A stretch of 64,000 nt of DNA from NCBI RefSeq assembly GCF_004382795.1, contig NZ_SMSG01000001.1, positions 1 to 64,000 of the forward strand, read 5' to 3'. Numbering within the stretch: position 1 is the stretch's first letter; the number at the start of each line of letters is the position of its first letter. Source of the stretch: Cumulibacter soli (GTDB lineage: Bacteria; Actinomycetota; Actinomycetes; Mycobacteriales; Antricoccaceae). The position numbers were made by a program, and so were the translations under genes. This document shows, piece by piece, positions 52,742 through 61,166 of this stretch. The notes under the pieces were generated by a model. That model was not told where the DNA came from and made no database searches. It saw nothing but the letters and a program-made list of their open reading frames with translations.

Positions 52742-53995
52742 TCAGATGGGGTCGTCGTCCTGCTCCCGAGGACGCCTGCGCTGACCGAGAATGCGCTGTT
52801 CATCCTGCATCTGCCGCATTTCCTCGTCACTCGCGATATCGAGCCCGCGGCCCCCACCCGAAGGGCGTAATCGCGGTTCACTTCCGGGCGGATCGACGGT
52901 GATCGCAGCGTCCGCATTACCGGTGGCACGGTCACTCATCACCCGCCGAAGCATCGCGATAACCATCCCGACACCAACGCCGATTACTGCGGCGATGATC
53001 AACCGCGCCAGCCAATCCGGCCCGCCGTGCTCAAGTTGCGAACGGGTCAGCACCGTGACATCCGAAGACCCTTGAACTGCCGCGAGCGCCCCCGCTCCGC
53101 CCAATAAGTACGGCGCGGACTCGTCGCCACTGCGGCGCAACGCTCGAACGCCCAATAGACACAAACCGAGCACCGCCAGCGCCGGTACGGCGGCCGACAC
53201 CAGAATGAAGGAGAACTCGCCCTGATACTCGTCCTGCGGCAACGGCGAAATCACAGCTTGTGCCACGGCCAGCACCGCCAGCACGCCACCGGCAAAAGCT
53301 ATGACCATCCGCCAGTTGCGCAGCACGCCACCGACGATCACCGCTATCGCCAGCACGACGACCACGATCCACCACGGCGCGGCCTGCTGAGGCATCCAGC
53401 GCAATTCGCCGGTGATCGTCGATTCAGGCTGATCGCCGTACTTCGCACTGATCGCCCACTCGGCAATGACCAGATGCTCGCTGCTGGGATCCGCGGTGAC
53501 GGCCGGCGGCGGATCGGGTGACATCCAGTGGATTCGATGATCGTGCCACCGGTACACGCCCTCGTCGGAGACCTTCTCCCATACCGGCTCACCGTCACCG
53601 AGATCATCCACAAGGTGGTCGGGAACCTTCTCCGGGGCCCCGTACAGCGTCTCGTTCAGGTAGCCGGCCTGCGATTCGGTATTGACCCACACACCGTCCG
53701 CGCTGACCTTCAAGTAAGGGTCGCGATCGCCGGGTTCCTTGTGCTGGTAGCCATAGATGATCAGCGGCGTCGACGAGGTATTGCGCACCTCGATCCGATC
53801 AGCGCTATCAGTCAGCGTGAACGACACGCCAGGCATCTGCGGCGTTACGCTCAAAATTTCGCCGCGCCAGTTCGAAGGCTCGCGTCCACCACCAAAATGT
53901 GCGGAAGCCGCGTCGGCGCCGCCGACGGTCACACATACGGCAGCGATCACGACGACGAGCGTGTTCGCGAGTCGCCGAATCGCAGCGCCTAGCAC
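52742..53995 (-). CDS. Copper-operon membrane protein of unknown function
   Basis: About 417 residues. An N-terminal signal segment (LANTLVVVIAAVCVTVGGADAASA) is followed by a secreted beta-rich region (about 30-230, with HDHRIHWMSPD-like His motifs) and four hydrophobic segments. The tail is charged (EEMRQMQDEQRILGQRRRPREQDDD). No known family recognised. It lies 20 bp after the SCO1 gene and is probably the last gene of the copper-delivery operon. Start: GTG 53995; the open frame extends to 54076 over SCO1. Confidence 0.7.
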   Translation of the reverse strand: MLGAAIRRLANTLVVVIAAVCVTVGGADAASAHFGGGREPSNWRGEILSVTPQMPGVSFTLTDSADRIEVRNTSSTPLIIYGYQHKEPGDRDPYLKVSADGVWVNTESQAGYLNETLYGAPEKVPDHLVDDLGDGEPVWEKVSDEGVYRWHDHRIHWMSPDPPPAVTADPSSEHLVIAEWAISAKYGDQPESTITGELRWMPQQAAPWWIVVVVLAIAVIVGGVLRNWRMVIAFAGGVLAVLAVAQAVISPLPQDEYQGEFSFILVSAAVPALAVLGLCLLGVRALRRSGDESAPYLLGGAGALAAVQGSSDVTVLTRSQLEHGGPDWLARLIIAAVIGVGVGMVIAMLRRVMSDRATGNADAAITVDPPGSEPRLRPSGGGRGLDIASDEEMRQMQDEQRILGQRRRPREQDDDPI

Positions 53996-54015
53996 GGCGA
54001 ATGCACCCGCATCGC

Positions 54016-54648
54016 CTATTTCACGCCGATCGGCAGGTCGTGCAGAATGTCCTCCGCGCTCGTGTTGGCCAACCACGCGACATGCGACTTGTTCGCGGAG
54101 CCGTAGTAGATCGCCATCGTCGAGTGCGTCTTGCCGCCGTCCTCGGCAACCGGCACACCAGCGGCCTCCTGCGCGGCCTCAACCTCATCGAGCGAACCGG
54201 TCAAGCCGATGTACTTCACCGGCAAATCGGCGTCGAACTTTGCGAGGTAATCGCCCAACACCGCAGGCTTGTCGGTCGCCGGGTCCGTCGTCACGAACAC
54301 CACCTGCAACTCGGACTTGATCTCGTCCGGAGCCTGCGACAGCGCCGAAGACACCTGCCCCATAATCAGCGGGCATACGTCCGGGCAATGCGTGTAGCCG
54401 AAGTACAGGATCGTCGGAGTGTCCGCAGTCTGCGCCCCGAAGTCATATGTATCGCCGTTCTGGTCAGTCAGCGTGAACTCCGGCCGTGGCGGCTCGGGCT
54501 GCATTTCGATACCCCGATACGCGGAGTTGTCGTTGACCGCAGTCACGTCGGCAACGCCACCTCCGGAATCCTCTGCCGCACTACACCCCGTGAGGGCGAC
54601 CAGTGCGGCCGCGAGCAGGGCGGCGACGGTACGAATTCGGCGATACAT
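54016..54648 (-). CDS. SCO1/SenC-family copper chaperone lipoprotein
   Basis: A 210-residue thioredoxin-fold protein with a lipobox ALTGC (Cys22). The copper motif is YFGYTHCPDVCP, with the two cysteines of CxxxC, and VFVTTDPATDKP and a late His complete the usual set. It delivers copper to the Cu(A) centre of cytochrome c oxidase on the outside of the membrane. Neighbours are a PCu(A)C protein and CopC-CopD. Confidence 0.93.
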   Translation of the reverse strand: MYRRIRTVAALLAAALVALTGCSAAEDSGGGVADVTAVNDNSAYRGIEMQPEPPRPEFTLTDQNGDTYDFGAQTADTPTILYFGYTHCPDVCPLIMGQVSSALSQAPDEIKSELQVVFVTTDPATDKPAVLGDYLAKFDADLPVKYIGLTGSLDEVEAAQEAAGVPVAEDGGKTHSTMAIYYGSANKSHVAWLANTSAEDILHDLPIGVK

Positions 54649-54667
54649 GAGCTACATTCTCCCGTTC

Positions 54668-55219
54668 CTAGGACGTGGGCGCCGGGTCCGTAAGCGCGAT
54701 CACATGCGCCTTCACGGTGATCGTCCCAGCGTTTTCGAAGACCAGATGCAAGTTCACCGTCGAACCCGGCTCGAGCGTTCCGCTGACACCCTCGAGCATC
54801 ATGTGTCCCGCGGTCGGCGCCAAGGTCACGGTCTCCCCCGGTTTCAGTTCGACCTCGGGGGTCGGCGTCATCGAGCCGGAGTCCATTCCGCCGGTACCGT
54901 TCAGTTCGTCTTTGCCGACATCGTGCAGCATCGCGGACGTCGATACCGGAGAGGACACCGCAACCAACGTATCGCTCGAATCGCCGACGTTCGTCATCGC
55001 GAAGTACGCCGCCGCGGTGTCGGTCGCCGGCTCACGCACGTACGCGCCGTACACCGCGATCCCGCCCTGCCGAACGGCATCCGAGGGCAACGTCGGCTCT
55101 GCGGTGTCAGTGCGGGTCAGCCCGACAATCAAAGCGGTCGCGCCCACAATCACCGCGAGCATCGCGATCACCAGGCGCACCGGCAACTTCCCGGGCTCAG
55201 GCTGCTGCTCAGCTGACAT
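54668..55219 (-). CDS. PCu(A)C-domain copper chaperone
   Basis: A 183-residue membrane-anchored protein: a hydrophobic segment at 14-35 followed by a DUF461/PCu(A)C domain. Copper ligands appear as MLHDV and TAGHMMLEG, the H-x-M pair of the family. It would receive Cu(I) and help load Cu(A) with SCO1. It overlaps the end of the CopC-CopD gene by 11 bases. Confidence 0.9.
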   Translation of the reverse strand: MSAEQQPEPGKLPVRLVIAMLAVIVGATALIVGLTRTDTAEPTLPSDAVRQGGIAVYGAYVREPATDTAAAYFAMTNVGDSSDTLVAVSSPVSTSAMLHDVGKDELNGTGGMDSGSMTPTPEVELKPGETVTLAPTAGHMMLEGVSGTLEPGSTVNLHLVFENAGTITVKAHVIALTDPAPTS

Positions 55220-56930
55220 CGATCTCCCCCTCGTCCGTCACGGCCCCGAAACCCGGCTCGGTGAACGTAATCGACACGGTCCAGGTGCCATTGATCGGCA
55301 GGTCTACGGCGTCCGCTATGAAATGCCCCTGCCCGACGTTGCGCGCGTTGAGGTCGATGGGGCCCACCTGCGCGCCCGTGTTCTCGATGGTCACCGCGAC
55401 CTCGTCCACCCCATCGGCCAGCACATTGTCGCGATCGAAGAGATAGAGGTGCAGCGTGTTCACACCGGCACGGCCGGGATCCAGGCTGAGTTGGGCGGTG
55501 TAACTGTTGTCGAACGTCACGATCGTGTCCTTCGCGACCGAGTACGTATCTTGTGCCGGCGGGGTCGCCACCAGCACCGCGGCCACGGCGATCGCCGCAG
55601 CGCCCGCGACCGCCTCGGTGAGCACCGTTCGCCGCAACCGCCGAGTCGCCGCAGACACACCAGAGGCTGCGCCCGCACCCTCACCGCTCGCCTGAGTCGC
55701 ATCAGCTGAGTCGTCGGGTGTGGACGCCGCAAGTTGCTCCGAAGCTGTGGCACGCCGCAGCACCCAGCGGCGCGACAACGCTGCCGCGGCCAACGCCACG
55801 ACTAACAGCGCGGCCTTGCCGATCAGTAACCAGCCGTACGTAGTACCGAACAGCGCCCCGAACGACCCGACCCGTACGAAAGCCTCGATCACGCCAGTGA
55901 GCACCAACGCGGCCACCAGCCAGACAGCGACACCAGAGAACCGAGTGACTACCGCTCGCTGCTCACGCGACTCCAGCGCGGATCCTCGCCGTAACACCAC
56001 CCGCAACAAGAGCACCAAACCGCCGGTCCAAACCGCTGCCGCCACCAGGTGCACCGCGGTCAACGGGACACTAGTCCACGACATGCCGTCGGCGATCGCG
56101 TGCCCGCTCGCCGCATGAGTCACCGCAATAGCCGCCACCCCACTCAGCGCCGTCCACGCGAGTGGACGCCGATCGCGCTCGGCGTTGAACCATTCCCAGA
56201 TCAGTACCCCGAGCACGCCCAGCAGCATCAGTCGCAGCGCGAGCATCTGCCCCAGCACCGTTTCCAGGGTCGCCGACATCAGCGTCGGATCGAACATCGC
56301 GCCCAATCCGCGCCCCGCCGCGTACGGCCCCTGCAGTAACCCGCCGAGGACCGCGCCCGCGAGCGCGAGATCGAAGCCCACCCAGGCCCATCGCCGGGTT
56401 CGCGGCTGCGCACGCAAGGCCGGATCCAGCAGTCCCATCAGCAGTACGCCGGCCAACAACGCGATTCCGGCGTATCCCAGCCAACGCACGAGCGGGTACG
56501 CCACCGACAGGGCCAGATCGTCGGACGACCCGCCGATCTGTGTGCCGCCCGCCGAGATCTCCGGCGGCGCGGCGTCCCCGACCGCGAACGCCACGCCACC
56601 CGATACGGGGTGCGAATCCGCGGACACGATCCGGTAACTAATGATGTATCCGCCGTCCGGCAGACCCGCCTCTAACTGGACGGTGGCTTCCTCGCCCGAA
56701 ACCGTGACGTTGCCGGTATCGACACGCTCGCCGTCGTCATCAATCACGCGCAGGTAGCCGGGGCCGAGCGAGACCTCCTCTGTGAAGGTCAGCGTGACCT
56801 GCGTCGGCGCCTCCTCGAGGACGTCCCCGTTACCTGGCGATGACGTCACCAGCGTCGCGTGCGCGAAGGCCGCCTGAGCTCCGCCGAGCAACACGATGAT
56901 GGCGAGCAGTGCGGTGATAACGCCGCGCAT
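55209..56930 (-). CDS. CopC-CopD fusion copper-import protein
   Basis: About 573 residues. The signal peptide ends AQAAFA and the mature protein begins HATLVTSSPGNG, so the N-terminal His is the copper ligand typical of CopC. The CopC domain ends near residue 125 (YRIVSADSHPVSGGVAF). Then a CopD membrane domain of about eight helices with SGHAIADG and SVPLTAVHLVAAAVWTGG histidine motifs, and a C-terminal beta-rich domain. Start taken as ATG 56930; GTG 56942 is near. The upstream frame overlies the anti-sigma gene. Confidence 0.9.
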   Translation of the reverse strand: MRGVITALLAIIVLLGGAQAAFAHATLVTSSPGNGDVLEEAPTQVTLTFTEEVSLGPGYLRVIDDDGERVDTGNVTVSGEEATVQLEAGLPDGGYIISYRIVSADSHPVSGGVAFAVGDAAPPEISAGGTQIGGSSDDLALSVAYPLVRWLGYAGIALLAGVLLMGLLDPALRAQPRTRRWAWVGFDLALAGAVLGGLLQGPYAAGRGLGAMFDPTLMSATLETVLGQMLALRLMLLGVLGVLIWEWFNAERDRRPLAWTALSGVAAIAVTHAASGHAIADGMSWTSVPLTAVHLVAAAVWTGGLVLLLRVVLRRGSALESREQRAVVTRFSGVAVWLVAALVLTGVIEAFVRVGSFGALFGTTYGWLLIGKAALLVVALAAAALSRRWVLRRATASEQLAASTPDDSADATQASGEGAGAASGVSAATRRLRRTVLTEAVAGAAAIAVAAVLVATPPAQDTYSVAKDTIVTFDNSYTAQLSLDPGRAGVNTLHLYLFDRDNVLADGVDEVAVTIENTGAQVGPIDLNARNVGQGHFIADAVDLPINGTWTVSITFTEPGFGAVTDEGEIDVS

Positions 56931-56971
56931 CCAGCGGCGCACCGAGATGTGCCGCGTAGTCAGATAACAAG

Positions 56972-57643
56972 TCACCGCGGCAGCAGCCCCCGAACGGCCA
57001 CTGGCTGCAGCGCAGAGCGCGGCGACGGCATGACTCGGCGACGGCGCATCATCCACGCCAGCGAGGCGAGCAAGACGAGACCGGCCGCGATTAATGCGTG
57101 CTCCAGCACCCGCGCGACAGACACTTCGGATGCCAGCAGGTCACGCACACTGGCGTACCCGAGTATCGCCACCAGCCCACTGACCATCGGCAGTACGGCG
57201 TACGCGATGTTCGGTCGCAGTGCCGCAGTGGCGAACCCGATACCGATCGCGACGCTCCATGCACCTAGCTCGGCAGCCGTGTGACCGGCGGAATCGTCGT
57301 GCGCGAACAAATGCAGTACGCCGACGAACACCTGCACAAGGGCTGCGGCCATGAGTGCGGCGCGCGCCAGGCTCATCCCCAGCGACGGCCGGGGTACGTC
57401 TCCCAAGATCGCCGTCAAGATCCGTTCGGCGAGGTCCGGTACGGCGTCCGCCGACTGCATCCGCAGCGGCCGTTGGATATCCGGGACGATCCGTGCCCAC
57501 TCGGCGCACGATGGGCAGGCCGCCAGATGCACTGCGGTCTCGACGGGCGCTTTTTCGCCATCGAACTGTGCGGACAACGCCTCGCGGTATACCGCGCAGG
57601 TCACATCAAGCTGCGCATTACCCTGGTCATCGTTACGTCGCAT
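56972..57643 (-). CDS. Membrane anti-sigma factor with zinc-finger domain
   Basis: A 223-residue protein. The N-terminal zinc-type anti-sigma motif is HLAACPSCAEW (H-x3-C-x2-C) near residues 39-46, and four hydrophobic segments occupy 90-205. It should hold the divergent SigC-like sigma factor inactive until a signal at the membrane is sensed. ATG 57643 has AAGGAGGG just before. It opens the operon CopC-CopD, PCu(A)C, SCO1, membrane protein. Confidence 0.82.
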   Translation of the reverse strand: MRRNDDQGNAQLDVTCAVYREALSAQFDGEKAPVETAVHLAACPSCAEWARIVPDIQRPLRMQSADAVPDLAERILTAILGDVPRPSLGMSLARAALMAAALVQVFVGVLHLFAHDDSAGHTAAELGAWSVAIGIGFATAALRPNIAYAVLPMVSGLVAILGYASVRDLLASEVSVARVLEHALIAAGLVLLASLAWMMRRRRVMPSPRSALQPVAVRGLLPR

Positions 57644-57666
57644 GAGCCCTCCTTGCCACACGGTGA

Positions 57667-57695
57667 TAGTCGGGCTTGCCGGCGGCAAAGTTCCC
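57667..57695 (-). promoter_or_regulatory. Candidate ECF promoter for the anti-sigma/copper operon
   Basis: Reading toward the anti-sigma gene: GGGAAC, 17 bases, CGACTA. This fits the GGAAC/CGTC-type ECF -35 and -10 elements and is 24 bases before the start codon. If the adjacent sigma factor uses it, the operon is under its own sigma control. Confidence 0.5.
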
Positions 57696-57715
57696 ACGCG
57701 ATTGGTCAACGTCCG

Positions 57716-58267
57716 ATGAACACGCAGCCCAGCCACGCTGAGGTGACGCGATGGGCGTTACAGGCGGGCGCGGGCGATATGACGGCGATGGCGCTGTTCA
57801 TCCGTGCCACCCAGGCTGAGGTGTGGCGGGTCTGCGCGCATCTCGGCAACCGGTGGGCCGCCGACGACCTCGCGCAGGAGGTTTACCTGCGAGCGCACCG
57901 CTCATTGCCGCGCTTCCGCGGAGACTCCTCGGCCCGGACGTGGCTGCTCACCATCGCGCGGCGCGTGTGCGCGGACCATGTGCGCGAGCAGCAGCGCCGA
58001 CCCGCGCCAGCCCCTATTGACGAGATCACCGATCCCGCCGATCCCGCAGCCGATCACGCAGGGCACGGCGCGCTTCGCGATTTGCTCGAGCGGCTCGACG
58101 AGGACCGCAAAGAGGCCTTCGTGCTGACGCAGGTGCTGGGCTTGAGCTATCAGGAAGCCGCCGAGGTCAGCGGTTGCCCGATTGGGACGATCCGCTCGCG
58201 CGTCGCCCGCGCCCGCGAGGATCTCGTGGCCGCGGTCCGTGCCGCGGACGACGCCGCGCAGTCGTAG
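57716..58267 (+). CDS. ECF RNA polymerase sigma factor, SigC-like
   Basis: A 183-residue ECF sigma factor. Sigma region 2 is FIRATQAEVWRVCAHLGNRWAADDLAQEVYLRAHRSLPRF...SSARTWLLTIARRVCADHVRE and region 4 is LDEDRKEAFVLTQVLGLSYQEAAEVSGCPIGTIRSRVARAREDLVA. It resembles mycobacterial SigC throughout, including SSARTWLL and the CPxGTIRSRVARAR tail; SigC has been connected with copper limitation. ATG 57716 begins MNTQPSHAEVTRWALQAG. It diverges from the anti-sigma gene and lies just before three Asp-repeat genes with similar promoters. Confidence 0.9.
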   Translation: MNTQPSHAEVTRWALQAGAGDMTAMALFIRATQAEVWRVCAHLGNRWAADDLAQEVYLRAHRSLPRFRGDSSARTWLLTIARRVCADHVREQQRRPAPAPIDEITDPADPAADHAGHGALRDLLERLDEDRKEAFVLTQVLGLSYQEAAEVSGCPIGTIRSRVARAREDLVAAVRAADDAAQS

Positions 58268-58349
58268 CACGCTCGCCGCGCACTCATATCACGATCATTC
58301 GTGCCCGGGCGCTCCGGAAAAATTCCTAGAAAAAGTTTTGAACCCTTGA

Positions 58350-58378
58350 GGAACCGCTCGGCGAGGGTGACCATCAAT
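58350..58378 (+). promoter_or_regulatory. Weak ECF-like promoter of first Asp-repeat gene
   Basis: GGAAC at 58350 and ATCAAT 18 bases on, in the same place as the stronger motifs before genes two and three. The -10 part deviates from CGTC. The AAAAGTTTT string shortly upstream also occurs before gene three (60181). Confidence 0.35.
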
Positions 58379-58462
58379 ATTGATGCACAACCTAAACGGG
58401 TGCACACAAGAGGCCCCGAACCCCTCACACGCAATTGAGCGAACTAAACCTAGGAGATCATC

Positions 58463-59110
58463 ATGGAGTACTACGACACCGATGGCGATGGCGTTGCTGA
58501 CTCGGTTGGCTACGACACCAACGGCGACGGTCTGATCGACACCTACGAGATCGACACCAACGGCGACCAGTACGCCGACACTGTCGTGACCGACTTCGAC
58601 AACGACGGCTACGCAGACTCCGGCTCCGCCGACGTCTCGGCTCCGGGCGGCGACTACTACGCCGGTGGCGAGACCACCTCCGACGGCGGCACCACGTTCG
58701 ACTCGGATGGCGACGGCGTTGCTGACCAGGTTGGTTACGACACCGACGGCGACGGCGTACTCGACACTTACAACATCGACACCAACGGCGACCAGTGGAC
58801 CGACACCACGGTCACGGACTGGAACGGCGACGGTATCGCCGACAGCGGCTCGGCCACGGTCTTCCAGAACGAGTACGACACCGGCCAGAACTCCGGCAGC
58901 ACCTCCAGCGACGGCGGCAGCGCCAGCAGCAGCTCCGGCGGCCCGAACTACTACGACACCAACGGCGACGGCGTCGCCGACCAGATCGGCTACGACACCG
59001 ACGGAAACGGCGTTGACGACGTGTACGAGATCGACACCGATGGCGACGGGTACGTCGACACCACCGTCACCGACTACAACGAGGACGGCTGGTCGGACCA
59101 GCAGGTCTAA
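58463..59110 (+). CDS. Asp-rich DxDxDGxxD repeat protein 1
   Basis: A 215-residue, extremely acidic protein made of three blocks of about 53 residues, each with four DTDGDG/DTNGDG loops spaced 12-13 residues apart (for example YYDTDGDGVADSVGYD). The blocks are joined by Gly/Ser-rich linkers. The loops look like calcium-binding sites of the thrombospondin type 3 or EF-hand-like kind. There is no signal peptide, membrane segment or sorting motif, so location is unclear. Followed by a strong terminator. Function unknown; calcium or other metal binding is inferred. Confidence 0.8.
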   Translation: MEYYDTDGDGVADSVGYDTNGDGLIDTYEIDTNGDQYADTVVTDFDNDGYADSGSADVSAPGGDYYAGGETTSDGGTTFDSDGDGVADQVGYDTDGDGVLDTYNIDTNGDQWTDTTVTDWNGDGIADSGSATVFQNEYDTGQNSGSTSSDGGSASSSSGGPNYYDTNGDGVADQIGYDTDGNGVDDVYEIDTDGDGYVDTTVTDYNEDGWSDQQV

Positions 59111-59131
59111 CCTCCACACTCAGCACGATGT

Positions 59132-59160
59132 AAAGGGCCAGGCGATTCGCCTGGCCCTTT
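59132..59160 (+). terminator. Terminator after Asp-repeat gene 1
   Basis: AAAGGGCCAGGCG and CGCCTGGCCCTTT form a 13-bp stem with a three-base loop, ending in TTT. It lies 21 bases after the stop codon. Confidence 0.88.
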
Positions 59161-59228
59161 ATGTTTGTCCCAGCCGACGTCTGCCACTAGCAAAATCCCC
59201 ACCGGCGGTAAAGGATCAGTTATCTCGC

Positions 59229-59257
59229 GGAACCTTTTAGCGCCACCACACCGTCTG
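59229..59257 (+). promoter_or_regulatory. ECF promoter candidate of Asp-repeat gene 2
   Basis: GGAACC at 59229-59234, 17 bases, CGTCTG at 59252-59257. The downstream leader contains GCACCTCAACCGCC, matching GCAACACCTAAACCGC before gene 3, so the promoter and leader are duplicated with the gene. Confidence 0.65.
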
Positions 59258-59333
59258 CACCTAGGCAGCACCTCAACCGCCACCGCGGCGGATTCATTAC
59301 TACCGCACATCAATATCCTGCGAGGAGATTCCC

Positions 59334-60098
59334 ATGGCCAGCAACGCGAACGGGCCTGTTAACGCAACCGGTTACGACACCGACGGCGACGGTGTCGTCG
59401 ACACCGATGGCTTCGACACCAACGGGGACGGCGTTCTCGATTCCTCCGACGGCGCGTACACCGAGCCGTCGCCGACCGTCACCGGCTCGGCGACGTCGTA
59501 CGACACCGACGGCAACGGGGTGACCGACACGATCGAGTACGACACCGACGGCGACGGACTGGTCGACTACATCGAAGGCGACCTCAACGAGGATGGAATT
59601 GTCGACGCCGTCGCCTACGACACCAATGGCGATGGCGTCATCGACTACGCCGAGGCCGACACCGACTACAACGGCGTCACCGACACGTACGCCGAGGACG
59701 TCGACGGCAATGGCGTCATCGACGCCGACGAGGTCTTCCTCGATGCCGACGAGAACGGCGTGATCGACACTGAAGAAGGCACGATCGACGCCTCCTATAC
59801 CGAAACCACAACGACCAGTACGACGACTACCAGCGCGGACGGCGCCAGCAGCACCACCGTCAGCGAAACATCCACCGCCACCTACAGCGACTACTACGAC
59901 GCCGACGGAGACGGATACGCCGAAGCCCAGGACATCGACTCCAACGGCGACGGATACGTAGACATCATCACCTACGACACCGACGGCGACTACGTCCAAG
60001 ACACGGCCGTGGTCGACTCCGACTACGACGGCATCGCGGACACCGTCCAGTACGACTACGACCAGGACGGATACGTCGACACCGAAACCAGCTTGTAA
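59334..60098 (+). CDS. Asp-rich DxDxDGxxD repeat protein 2
   Basis: A 254-residue acidic protein. Residues 1-45 and 55-160 contain DTDGDG, DTNGDG and DENGVIDTEEG loops; a Thr/Ser-rich linker (TETTTTSTTTTSADGASST) divides this from a C-terminal block ending VQYDYDQDGYVDTETSL. No signal peptide. ATG 59334 follows GAGGAG. It is a close paralogue of protein 3, with a 112-base stretch that differs at only three positions. Its own ECF-type promoter precedes it. Confidence 0.8.
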   Translation: MASNANGPVNATGYDTDGDGVVDTDGFDTNGDGVLDSSDGAYTEPSPTVTGSATSYDTDGNGVTDTIEYDTDGDGLVDYIEGDLNEDGIVDAVAYDTNGDGVIDYAEADTDYNGVTDTYAEDVDGNGVIDADEVFLDADENGVIDTEEGTIDASYTETTTTSTTTTSADGASSTTVSETSTATYSDYYDADGDGYAEAQDIDSNGDGYVDIITYDTDGDYVQDTAVVDSDYDGIADTVQYDYDQDGYVDTETSL

Positions 60099-60108
60099 GA
60101 CCGCATTC

Positions 60109-60145
60109 ACAGGGGCGCGACCGGGTGACCGGTACGCGCCCCTGT
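60109..60145 (+). terminator. Terminator after Asp-repeat gene 2
   Basis: ACAGGGGCGCG and CGCGCCCCTGT pair, with a further ACCGG/CCGGT stem inside, making a long hairpin 11 bases after the stop. The outer arm is shared with the terminator after gene 3. Confidence 0.85.
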
Positions 60146-60217
60146 TGCATGTCGGCTGCGGGGTCTAGCACCTTCTGCACAAAAGTTTTATATTGCCTAA
60201 AACCTTCGTTATCCTGC

Positions 60218-60246
60218 GGAACCTTTAGTTGGCGTTCACACGTCAG
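60218..60246 (+). promoter_or_regulatory. ECF promoter candidate of Asp-repeat gene 3
   Basis: GGAACC at 60218-60223, 17 bases, CGTCAG at 60241-60246. The -35, spacing and start of the -10 repeat those before gene 2, and GTTATC lies just ahead of both. Confidence 0.65.
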
Positions 60247-60319
60247 CACTAGTGCAACACCTAAACCGCTACGGCGGACCTTTTATATAACGCGTATAAA
60301 ACTCTTCAGGAGAAGACTC

Positions 60320-61099
60320 ATGTCCAGCTACGAAGGCAACACGGCAAACACCTCCAGCAGCGAACCGACGGTCACCGGCTCCGCGACCGCCTACGACACC
60401 AACGGCGACGGCATCACCGACGAGGTGCGTTACGACACCAATGGCGACGGGTACGTCGACTACATCGAGGCGGACACCAACGGTGACGGCATCGTCGATT
60501 ACGTCGAAGTAGACACCAACGGCGACGGCATCACCGACCAACTGGCCTCGGACACGAACGGTGACGGCATCATCGACACCGTTGAATACGACACTGATTA
60601 CGACGGCGTCGCTGATTACGCCGAAAGCGACACCGACGGCAACGGCATCATCGACACCTACGTATACGACACCGACGGTGACGGGGTTGCCGACACCGTT
60701 CTGACCGACGCCAACGAGAACGGTGTGATCGACTCCGACGAGGGCAAGGTCAACGCCTCCTACACCGAAACCTCGACGGTCAGCACCACCACGACCAGCG
60801 CGGACGGAACCTCAACTACCGTCAGCGAAACGACCTCCGCCACCTACAGCGACTACTACGACGCCGACGGAGACGGATACGCCGAAGCCCAGGACATCGA
60901 CACCAACGGCGACGGATACGTAGACGTCGTCACCTACGACACCGACGGCGACGGAGTGCAGGATTCCGCGCTCGTCGATTCTGATTACGACGGCATCCCC
61001 GATACCGCGTACATCGACACTGATGGTGACGGGGTTGCCGACACCGTGCAGTACGACTACGACCAGGACGGTTACGTCGACACCGAAACGAGCCTGTAA
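60320..61099 (+). CDS. Asp-rich DxDxDGxxD repeat protein 3
   Basis: A 259-residue acidic protein with the same plan as protein 2: a first block of DTNGDG loops (for example YDTNGDGITDEVRYDTNGDG), DANENGVIDSDEG, a Thr/Ser linker (TETSTVSTTTTSADGTSTT), and a C-terminal block ending DYDQDGYVDTETSL. No signal peptide or anchor. ATG 60320 follows CAGGAG. Its promoter, leader and terminator are near copies of those of gene 2, so whole transcription units were duplicated. Confidence 0.8.
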   Translation: MSSYEGNTANTSSSEPTVTGSATAYDTNGDGITDEVRYDTNGDGYVDYIEADTNGDGIVDYVEVDTNGDGITDQLASDTNGDGIIDTVEYDTDYDGVADYAESDTDGNGIIDTYVYDTDGDGVADTVLTDANENGVIDSDEGKVNASYTETSTVSTTTTSADGTSTTVSETTSATYSDYYDADGDGYAEAQDIDTNGDGYVDVVTYDTDGDGVQDSALVDSDYDGIPDTAYIDTDGDGVADTVQYDYDQDGYVDTETSL

Positions 61100-61111
61100 A
61101 CCTCAATCCCC

Positions 61112-61150
61112 ACAGGGGCGCGTACCGGGAAACCCGGTACGCGCCCCTGT
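61112..61150 (+). terminator. Perfect 18-bp-stem terminator after Asp-repeat gene 3
   Basis: ACAGGGGCGCGTACCGGG, loop AAA, then its exact complement. Thirteen bases after the stop codon. It also faces the end of the convergent MmcQ-like gene. Confidence 0.88.
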
Positions 61151-61166
61151 CGCGTTAGGTCGCCGG

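Noticed and set aside
52230-52784. Plus-strand frame reading RGLEPLTPCMPCRCATSCAIAP
   Set aside because: This part is the tRNA-Ala gene read as protein, a common false gene.
58295-60110. Minus-strand Val/Gly-rich open frames opposite the Asp-repeat genes
   Set aside because: They are reverse readings of the GAC-ACC-GAC-GGC repeat and contain only Val-Gly-Val patterns; the plus-strand genes have ribosome sites, promoters and terminators.
58463-61099. Dense short DNA repeats that might suggest a CRISPR array or satellite
   Set aside because: The repeats are in frame with codons for DTDGDG, vary at third positions and have no uniform spacers.
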